This document shows, piece by piece, positions 22,557 to 28,136 of a stretch of DNA of 28,136 bases (within the stretch, counting starts at the first letter, position 1; every line of letters starts with the position of its first letter). The notes beneath the pieces were generated by a model. It ran no database searches. It saw only the letters and a list, made by a program, of their open reading frames with translations, and was not told the origin of the DNA. Made by a program: the position numbers and the translations under genes. The DNA comes from RGIG5057 sp964642045. Lineage in GTDB: Bacteria > Bacillota > Clostridia > TANB77 > CAG-465. The stretch spans positions 1-28,136 of the forward strand of contig CAZXLZ010000012.1 of assembly GCA_964642045.1 (NCBI GenBank). Reading direction: 5' to 3'.

Positions 22557-23138
22557 ATGAATTATATAATTGCTGGTACAAGTAGATGTGGAAAGACAAT
22601 GCTAACTAATAAAATTGTGAAAGAATTAAATGGATTTAGTAAAATAAGCATTGACAATATTATTGGTGCTTTTGAACATTCGATTCCAGAGGCTAATATC
22701 AATTTCAAAAATGGTAAAGGAAACAAAAATTATTTACCTAAATTTATAGATAATTTTATTATAGGCGCAATGGATAAGGATAATGATATAGGATTATATT
22801 ATGTACTTGAAGGTGATGGGCTTTCATTTTCTAAACTATTAGAATTAAATAAACATAAAGATATTAAATTGATTATTTTAGGAAAATCGAGCATTAGTGT
22901 AAAGGAGTATTTCGATGAAATAAGGTACTATGAAGGTAAATATTTATATTCAGAATGGACTAAGCCTTTGAGCGATGAAACTTTGAAAATTAATTGTAAA
23001 AACTGGATAGATAGAAGTAAAGAATATAAAAAGTTATGTAATGAAAATAATATTGAATTTTATGATACCTCATATAATCAAGAATTAGTGATAGATAAAG
23101 TATTTGAAAAAATAAAAGAAAGCTTGTTAAAAAAATAA
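22557..23138 (+). CDS. P-loop nucleotide kinase-like protein
   Basis: This 193-residue protein begins MNYIIAGTSRCGKTMLTNKIV, a Walker A motif (GTSRCGKT, residues 7-14) right at the N-terminus as in small nucleoside or shikimate-like kinases. SKISIDNIIG follows as the probable acceptor-side segment. A Walker B-like LYYVLEGDG lies at about 80-88, and an Arg-containing lid region near EIRYYEG. The phosphate acceptor cannot be told. It is co-transcribed with the amidotransferase (9-nt gap, AGGAG in the gap). Confidence 0.7.
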   Translation: MNYIIAGTSRCGKTMLTNKIVKELNGFSKISIDNIIGAFEHSIPEANINFKNGKGNKNYLPKFIDNFIIGAMDKDNDIGLYYVLEGDGLSFSKLLELNKHKDIKLIILGKSSISVKEYFDEIRYYEGKYLYSEWTKPLSDETLKINCKNWIDRSKEYKKLCNENNIEFYDTSYNQELVIDKVFEKIKESLLKK

Positions 23139-23171
23139 TTTTGTAAATAAACTGATTAATGAGCACAAAAA

Positions 23172-23213
23172 AGACTTAGGAAAATAAAGCATATGCATAT
23201 ATTTCCTAAGTCT
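23172..23213. terminator. Bidirectional terminator
   Basis: A 12-bp perfect stem (23172-23183 with 23202-23213) around an AT-rich loop lies between the kinase gene and the convergent gene ending at 23225. Confidence 0.75.
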
Positions 23214-23224
23214 ATATTTAAATA

Positions 23225-23953
23225 TTATGCCGATATATATCTTGAAATAGCCATTCTGTGCAAATAATCATATGAAATACTAAATTTCCTTTTTGTAATG
23301 TAAAATCCTTTAACAGCTTTTACTGATTCAGGCAAATCATATAATTTTTCAAGGTCAGGCAGGTTATTCCCATGAAGCTGTCTAGAAGTGTATTTTCTAC
23401 AAAGCTGATCCTCATGTCTGTTTCCTGTAATTTCGAAATAGCATTTACCAATTATACTATTTTGAGAAGATGTTTGGGCAATATATGATACTTTGTTGTC
23501 ATTTTCAGAAATATCGCGTTGTATAAAGAAAAATTGTATTTCTGTTATGTCGCCACCATCTCCAAAAATATATGAGGTACCATTTTTCCCACTCATGTAA
23601 TCCCTAAACATTCTTTCAAACATAAAATTGATGGGTATGTCTAAAATAAGATGTTGTATATCTTTCAAGACATAATCCTTTTGCATTCTTTGGTCAAAAC
23701 TTTGTTCAATAGAAAGATTTGTTTCATCTCCTTTTACTATATATTGATATCCAGCTCCAAAATCAAAATATTTCCCAACAGGTTTGTCATTAGAATCAAA
23801 GAGCCATGCCATTTCACAGGGAAATGCACAAAGACCAGGAATACCGTCGCCATTGTCCGTTATAAAGTTAGAATAAGGAATGTTCATTCTCATATCAAAA
23901 AGTTTTGAAAGAGAGCTAGCACCAGTAGTCTCATTTGTAATAATATCGTTCAT
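23225..23953 (-). CDS. Hypothetical protein (242 aa)
   Basis: The likely start is ATG 23953, which has GGAGG just upstream; the frame continues to 24004 but without a ribosome binding site. The protein is soluble. Recognisable segments are LSKLFDMRMNIPYSNF, a CAFPCEMAWLFDS stretch, YFDFGAGYQYIVKGDE, and a C-terminal basic region (KGFYITKRKFSISYDYLHRMAISRYI). It has no known catalytic motif or membrane helix, and I do not recognise a family. It is monocistronic with its own promoter (24026-24054). Confidence 0.7.
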   Translation of the reverse strand: MNDIITNETTGASSLSKLFDMRMNIPYSNFITDNGDGIPGLCAFPCEMAWLFDSNDKPVGKYFDFGAGYQYIVKGDETNLSIEQSFDQRMQKDYVLKDIQHLILDIPINFMFERMFRDYMSGKNGTSYIFGDGGDITEIQFFFIQRDISENDNKVSYIAQTSSQNSIIGKCYFEITGNRHEDQLCRKYTSRQLHGNNLPDLEKLYDLPESVKAVKGFYITKRKFSISYDYLHRMAISRYISA

Positions 23954-24025
23954 AATTTTTCCTCCAAATATGATTTTTTGCTGATAGATATTTGTATCCA
24001 TCATTTTTTAGTTTGTTGTTTACAT

Positions 24026-24054
24026 ATTTTATCATATGCAGTTCTAAAAGTCAA
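24026..24054 (-). promoter_or_regulatory. Promoter of the 23225-23953 gene
   Basis: Minus strand: TTGACT (24054-24049), a 17-nt spacer, then TAAAAT (24031-24026) with a TGA extended -10. Confidence 0.65.
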
Positions 24055-24092
24055 TAATTATGTAAAATGTTAAGCTGTATTAGTTAATAAAT

Positions 24093-24126
24093 ATATCTTG
24101 ATAAATATTTATTTTTGTGATAGTAT
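24093..24126 (+). promoter_or_regulatory. Promoter of the UbiB-like gene, shared 32-bp element
   Basis: TTGATA (24098-24103), 17 nt, then TAGTAT (24121-24126) with a TGA extended -10. The 12-bp perfect palindrome ATAAATATTTAT (24101-24112) overlaps the -35. The element is repeated at 21823-21854. Confidence 0.6.
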
Positions 24127-24154
24127 GATAAAAACAGTTATAGAGGTTTAGTGT

Positions 24155-25579
24155 ATGAAACTATATATAGAATTTGTAATTATGTTATTTCGCAAGGTTA
24201 TATTAAGGCAAAATACAGGGACTGTTATAAGGAAATTCTGTGAAAAAATGGGGATAGTATATATAAAATTTGCGCAAATACTAGCAACGCAGAATTATGG
24301 AAATATATTTACTGAGTCAGATAGAGAAAAACTATCAAAAATATGTGATAATTGTAACGTAATTAAATTTGAAGAAATAGAAGAAATATTAAAAGAAGAA
24401 TATGGAGATAATTTATATAAAGTTTTTGAAAGTATAGAAGAAAAAGAAATTGGATCTGCCTCTGTTTCACAAGTGCATAAAGGTATTCTAAAAAATGGTA
24501 AAGAGGTTGCAATTAAGATAAAAAGAAAAGATGTAGTAGAAAACATAGAAAAAGAGGTTAGAAGGCTAAAGAAGATAGTTCGTAGATTTGGTAAATTAAT
24601 AAAATTTTCTAACTATTCAGGTGGTGATAATGCACTTGATTTGTTTGCAGAATGGATAAGGCAGGAAACAGACTTTGATCATGAAAGAAAAAATATAATT
24701 AGTTACAAAAAATTTGCAGACTCGGTAAATGGTAAGGTAGAAAATACAAAGAAAATTAGAGTTCCAAAATTATATAAAGAATACTGCACCAAAAATGTAA
24801 TAGTCATGGAATATATCAAATATGAGACTATAAATAAGATGGAGATGTCTGAAGAAAATTATAAAAAGATTATAAAGGGAATTAATAGTTATCTAAAGCT
24901 TAGCTTTTATGCGCTACTTAATGGAAAACAAATTATATTCCATGGAGATCCACATGGTGGTAATATTTATATAGATGATAGAGGGGATATAGGCTTTTTA
25001 GATATGGGACTAATATTTATACTATCCGAAGATGACTCTATACTTACTAGAAATCTATTTTTAGCAGCCTATTCTGGAAATTCTGAAAAACTATTTACAC
25101 TTATATCAAATCTTGGACATATGGATGGAAAGACAAAAGCTATGTTTAAAGAGGAGTGCAAAAAATATTGCTCAGAAGTAAATGGAAAAAACATAACAAA
25201 TTATTTTACAGATATGATTAATATGTGTTTAAAATTTGAATTTGTACCACCAAACTTTTTATTTTGTATGGCAAAGGCTTTTGTTTGTTTAAATGGTATA
25301 GTTAAATTTTCAGATAATAAAATAAATGCTAGTGAATTATTAGGTGAGCAGGTTATGGAGTATCTACTTAAAAGGAGTTTAGAAGACTATAAAAACACAG
25401 TGTTTGACAGTATTAAAGGTGCACCTAAGATAGTAGAAGAAGTTTTAAAGTATGGGATAGAAAAGACATTTATCAAAGAAGCATCAGGAGAAAATGGAGT
25501 AAAACATGCACTTGGAACGATGCTAAATAATGTAGAAGAAATGCTTAAAATTATGAAAATATCATATCTTCGGAAATGA
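24155..25579 (+). CDS. UbiB/ABC1 (AarF)-family kinase-like protein
   Basis: This 474-residue protein has the UbiB-family landmarks: KFAQ at 38-41 (usually KxGQ), the alanine-rich-loop equivalent GSASVSQVHKG (100-110), the nucleotide lysine in VAIKIKR (118-124), ETDFDHE (171-177), the catalytic-loop HGDPHGGN (263-270), and FLDMG (281-285) for the metal-binding DFG. Families of this type support isoprenoid-quinone or lipid metabolism as atypical ATPases. It lacks the C-terminal membrane helices of many members and is divergent at KxGQ. No quinone-synthesis gene is nearby. The ribosome binding site (GAGG) is weak and about 11 nt away. Confidence 0.85.
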   Translation: MKLYIEFVIMLFRKVILRQNTGTVIRKFCEKMGIVYIKFAQILATQNYGNIFTESDREKLSKICDNCNVIKFEEIEEILKEEYGDNLYKVFESIEEKEIGSASVSQVHKGILKNGKEVAIKIKRKDVVENIEKEVRRLKKIVRRFGKLIKFSNYSGGDNALDLFAEWIRQETDFDHERKNIISYKKFADSVNGKVENTKKIRVPKLYKEYCTKNVIVMEYIKYETINKMEMSEENYKKIIKGINSYLKLSFYALLNGKQIIFHGDPHGGNIYIDDRGDIGFLDMGLIFILSEDDSILTRNLFLAAYSGNSEKLFTLISNLGHMDGKTKAMFKEECKKYCSEVNGKNITNYFTDMINMCLKFEFVPPNFLFCMAKAFVCLNGIVKFSDNKINASELLGEQVMEYLLKRSLEDYKNTVFDSIKGAPKIVEEVLKYGIEKTFIKEASGENGVKHALGTMLNNVEEMLKIMKISYLRK

Positions 25580-25620
25580 TACTGTAAGAAATAATTATTT
25601 ATAGATAGTCTGGGGGACAA

Positions 25621-25971
25621 ATGAACACTTTAATAATAATTTTCATTTTATCATTGATAGTTTTATACGTAAAACTTATATATGAGAGAAAATCAAGATT
25701 TATAGGGAAGATGACAACTATAATTATAACCTTTTACACTTTAATAATTACACTTATAGTTTGCATATTGATACATCTTAAGCTAGAGGTAATATTAAAC
25801 TTTATTTTAATTATAGATATATCTCTTATATGCTTATGCAACATTATTTACACACTCCTTGGTATATATTCATCTAAAAGATATACATTAAGAAAAAAAT
25901 ATATTGTATTTGATATAGCTATTATAGTCTTAAATATTATATTACTTACGAGTATGATTATAAACTCATAA
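25621..25971 (+). CDS. Small polytopic membrane protein (116 aa)
   Basis: There are four hydrophobic helices at about 3-19, 32-51, 54-80 and 92-113, separated by short basic loops (YERKSRFIGK, SSKRYTLRKK). No family is recognised. It begins 41 nt after the UbiB-like gene behind a GGGGG-type site and ends before a terminator, so it is probably co-transcribed with the UbiB-like gene. Confidence 0.7.
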   Translation: MNTLIIIFILSLIVLYVKLIYERKSRFIGKMTTIIITFYTLIITLIVCILIHLKLEVILNFILIIDISLICLCNIIYTLLGIYSSKRYTLRKKYIVFDIAIIVLNIILLTSMIINS

Positions 25972-25974
25972 ATG

Positions 25975-26014
25975 AAAGAAGTGTTAGATTAAAGTAAATC
26001 TAATGCTTCTTTTT
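25975..26014 (+). terminator. Terminator after the UbiB/membrane-protein operon
   Basis: A 16-bp stem with two G-U wobbles (arms starting at 25975 and ending at 26012) and a T-run. Confidence 0.75.
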
Positions 26015-26195
26015 AATTAATTTTATGAATAGAAAATAAATGTGAAAATTTCAAAGAAGTATTATAATCCAATTGAACATTTTTTACGTTTATGGAAAAA
26101 ATATTCAATGAAGAGAAGTTATATGAGAAAAATAAGTATCAATGATAATTTATGTTCAAATAATTATTTGCCTAGTATTATTTATATAATTAATA

Positions 26196-26239
26196 AAAAA
26201 GAAGCAATAGTTTTTAAAGTAACTCTAACGCTTCTTTTT
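26196..26239 (-). terminator. Terminator overlapping the end of the pseudouridine synthase gene
   Basis: Arms 26196-26205 and 26230-26239 pair perfectly, with an interior partial stem. On the minus strand the T-run follows at 26200-26195. Half of the hairpin lies inside the last codons of the gene ending at 26214. Confidence 0.65.
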
Positions 26240-27107
26240 CTATTTCTATACTTTTATCATTTAGATAATTAAGAATACTTTTTTCATCAAAATTAAATTT
26301 GTATTTATATGCAACAAGTAGCTGTTTTGATTTTTTAAATCTCTTATTTACTTCATTTTTACCGTATTTACTATCACCAATTATTTCATGATTAATTGAT
26401 GCTAGATGACATCTTATTTGATGAGTTTTTCCTGTATGTAAAACTACATCTAAAATAGCATAATTTTTATCTTTATTTTGGTTTAAAACTGTGTATTCTG
26501 TAGTAATTTTTTGAGAGTATGTTAAGTTCTTGTCTGTTATTTTTGAAAATCCTGTTTTGTTATCTTTAATTAGGTAAGCAATAAGCACCTCATGCATTTT
26601 TTGAAATTGGTAATTATTTACATAAGCAATATAATGTTTTTCAATTTTAAAATCTGAAAAAGCTCTTTTTACTTCATTAAATACATTTTCTGATTTTGCT
26701 AAAATAACAAGCCCAGAAGTATTAGTATCCAGCCTATGGCATGCTTTTAAGAAATTTAAATGAAGATCATCTTTTATAACTTCTTCAAATGTAGGTTCTT
26801 TTTTATCTTTATTTAACTCACAGTTAGTCATAATTCCTTGCCATTTATATGCAATAACAATATTTTCATCATTTAAATAATATTTTATATTACTTGGAAT
26901 AGAGGAAAGTACATTATCAGTTATATATATTTCTAAAATATCACCATTTTTAATCATAATATCTTTATTAGTTCTTTTTCCACTTACTTTTATATCTTTA
27001 TTTCTAAGTGCTTTCTTAAAACTGTTATAGTTTAAATTTTTAAACTTTGAAAGTATATATTTAGATAATAAAACTTCTTTTTCCGTATTTACTATTAATT
27101 TTTTCAT
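26214..27107 (-). CDS. RluA-family pseudouridine synthase with S4 domain
   Basis: This 297-residue protein isomerises specific uridines in RNA to pseudouridine. An N-terminal S4-like RNA-binding domain (residues 11-62: LSKYILSKF, LRNKDIKVSGKRTNKD, VLKNGD-like MIKNGD) precedes the catalytic domain. That domain contains the HRLDTNTSGL motif (124-133) with catalytic Asp127, and KTHQIRCHLA further on. The architecture is that of RluC/RluD-type large-subunit or related enzymes; the target site cannot be assigned. The stop overlaps a hairpin, and the ATG at 27107 lies in an AT-rich divergent promoter region shared with the DUF881 gene. Confidence 0.92.
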   Translation of the reverse strand: MKKLIVNTEKEVLLSKYILSKFKNLNYNSFKKALRNKDIKVSGKRTNKDIMIKNGDILEIYITDNVLSSIPSNIKYYLNDENIVIAYKWQGIMTNCELNKDKKEPTFEEVIKDDLHLNFLKACHRLDTNTSGLVILAKSENVFNEVKRAFSDFKIEKHYIAYVNNYQFQKMHEVLIAYLIKDNKTGFSKITDKNLTYSQKITTEYTVLNQNKDKNYAILDVVLHTGKTHQIRCHLASINHEIIGDSKYGKNEVNKRFKKSKQLLVAYKYKFNFDEKSILNYLNDKSIEIEKEALELL

Positions 27108-27139
27108 ACAATAATTATATAATTATTATAGCTTTAAAT

Positions 27140-27181
27140 CAAGCATGCTTGCTTGAAATTTTAATAGTAGTAGTATATAAT
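27140..27181 (+). promoter_or_regulatory. Promoter of the DUF881 operon with adjoining palindrome
   Basis: TTGAAA (27153-27158), 17 nt, then TATAAT (27176-27181). A 12-bp perfect palindrome CAAGCATGCTTG (27140-27151) abuts the -35 and could be an operator. Confidence 0.6.
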
Positions 27182-27203
27182 CTATACTTAAGAGGAAAAA
27201 AGT

Positions 27204-27953
27204 ATGAAAATAGAAGAAAAGAAAAGTATAAAAATATATAAATTTTTAGAAGAAAATAAGCTAGTTCCGTATATATTGATAGGTATAACGTTATTTGTTT
27301 TTTCAATGCTTTTAACAATGCAGTTTAAAACAGTGAATAATCCTTATGAAATGTATGAAGGTAAAAGAGAATCTGAGCTTATTGAAGAGCTTGCAAAACT
27401 GAATCAAAAATATAACCAGCTTGAAAAGGAATATACAGAAAGCAAAAAAGTTGTAGAAGAATATGAGATGAATTCTACTGATAGAAGTGAACTTATAAGT
27501 TCAATGAGAAATCAGATTAATAGCTTATCTATAATTGCAGGTGTTTCAGATGTTAAGGGAGAAGGTATAGTTATAACTTTAGAAGATGGTGATGTAGCTA
27601 TGCAAAATTCTACTAGGACAGATACATTAGTTCACGACAGTGATATATTAACTGTTGTAAATGAGCTTTTTGTAGGAGGAGCTGAGGCTGTTAGTGTTAA
27701 TGGTGAAAGAATAATTGCAACAACGCAGGTTAGATGTGTAGGCTCTGTCATAAACATAAATGATAGTAGGGTGGCATCACCATTTGTGATCAAAGCAATA
27801 GGAAATTCTCAGCATTTAGAAAGTGCAATAAATATAAAAAATGGAGTCAAAGATCTACTTTCAAATTTAGGAATAAAAGTTAATGTTGAAAGAAAAACTG
27901 ATATTACTGTTGAAAAGTATTCTGGTAATATAAGCTTTATGTACGCAAAGTAG
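27204..27953 (+). CDS. DUF881-family membrane-anchored protein (YlxX/YlxW type)
   Basis: This 249-residue protein has a short cytoplasmic N-terminus, one membrane helix (about 22-38), a coiled-coil stretch (about 50-105), and a DUF881 domain outside. Landmarks are GVSDVKGEGIVITLEDGD, VHDSDILTVVNELFVGGAEAVSVNGERI, VRCVGSVININD, PFVIKAIGN and ISFMYAK. In Clostridia and Bacilli such genes lie next to small-basic-protein genes upstream of ftsZ or sigE, with an inferred envelope or division role. AGGAAAAA precedes the ATG. It is followed after 10 nt by the DUF1290 gene. Confidence 0.9.
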   Translation: MKIEEKKSIKIYKFLEENKLVPYILIGITLFVFSMLLTMQFKTVNNPYEMYEGKRESELIEELAKLNQKYNQLEKEYTESKKVVEEYEMNSTDRSELISSMRNQINSLSIIAGVSDVKGEGIVITLEDGDVAMQNSTRTDTLVHDSDILTVVNELFVGGAEAVSVNGERIIATTQVRCVGSVININDSRVASPFVIKAIGNSQHLESAINIKNGVKDLLSNLGIKVNVERKTDITVEKYSGNISFMYAK

Positions 27954-27963
27954 GAGGAAAAAA

Positions 27964-28136
27964 GTGGTAGGTTTCTTTATAATTATAATATGTATAGCTT
28001 TAGGAATTTTTACAGGAATAAATTTAGAAGTGCCATATATATATGCAAAATATTTATCGGTTGCAATTGTTGCATGTATGGATTCAGCTATAGGTGCATT
28101 TATAGCAAATTTAAATAAAGATTTTAGGTTTAGTAT
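27964..28136 (+). CDS. sbp: DUF1290 small basic protein (Sbp-like), partial
   Basis: It starts at GTG 27964, six bases after AGGAGG, and runs off the right edge after 57 codons. The visible part has a hydrophobic helix (MVGFFIIIICIALGIFTGI), the YAKYLSVAIVACMDSAIGAFIANL segment typical of Sbp/DUF1290, and a KDFRF ending. Members are membrane proteins of about 110 residues that lie between DUF881 genes. Position and sequence agree. Confidence 0.8.
   Translation, partial: MVGFFIIIICIALGIFTGINLEVPYIYAKYLSVAIVACMDSAIGAFIANLNKDFRFS

Noticed and set aside
26042..26272. Small plus-strand gene of 76 codons
   Set aside because: No ribosome binding site, runs through a terminator hairpin and overlaps the end of the pseudouridine synthase gene in antisense.
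1..28136. CRISPR arrays, insertion sequences, tRNA genes, origins
   Set aside because: No regularly spaced repeats, transposase motifs, cloverleaf-type sequences or DnaA-box clusters were apparent on reading.

Overview
The window looks like a chromosomal segment of a low-GC (roughly 27-30 %) Gram-positive bacterium, most likely an uncultured member of the Bacillota (class Clostridia). The evidence is AT-rich codon use, strong AGGAGG-type ribosome binding sites, TTGACA-17-TATAAT promoters, a one-piece tmRNA, RNase J, a DUF881/DUF1290 pair, and a DUF421/DUF4363 pair. TAA, TAG and TGA all end convincing genes, so the standard bacterial code applies.

Layout. Bases 1-2600 hold two paralogous proteins of unknown function, each a complete promoter-gene-terminator unit on the minus strand, flanking an ASCH-Nudix fusion gene. 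Bases 2600-5600 hold an ATP-grasp ligase, a divergent MurB-like flavoprotein and a lipoprotein. Bases 5700-9200 encode an asymmetric heterodimeric ABC exporter; its second gene has an apparent one-base frameshift near its start. Bases 9260-10870 form a tight minus-strand operon: a zinc-ribbon protein, two 63-residue proteins sharing a KPxYxxPTRxGNKAFP motif, and a YjjX-type NTPase carrying the same motif at its N-terminus. A Nudix gene lies just upstream. Bases 11400-16450 carry a small unknown gene, a DUF5680 gene, RNase J with a long basic extension, a small membrane protein, a holin-like membrane protein, and the DUF421/DUF4363 pair.

At 16497-16862 is the tmRNA gene. It is followed by an accessory-looking stretch to about 23140: a PBECR3-like nuclease-fold protein, a strongly promoted structured RNA that I cannot name, a DUF3841 protein, a GyrI-like gene broken by an in-frame TGA, a family-2 glycosyltransferase, a Cys/His-rich protein, a MazG-Nudix operon, and an amidotransferase-kinase pair. 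The last part carries an unknown minus-strand gene, a UbiB/ABC1-type kinase-like protein, a membrane protein, an RluA-family pseudouridine synthase, and the start of the DUF881-DUF1290 operon, which runs off the right edge.

How the parts connect. Five separate nucleotide-sanitising enzymes (three Nudix, one MazG, one YjjX/DUF84) lie within 22 kb. Two sets of unlinked genes share almost identical promoter spacers, which suggests local regulons: three minus-strand promoters (812-840, 2563-2591, 5615-5643) and two plus-strand promoters (21823-21856, 24093-24126). The best candidates for something undescribed are the AFP-motif/NTPase operon, the structured RNA at 17570-17710, and the duplicated unit at the left end.
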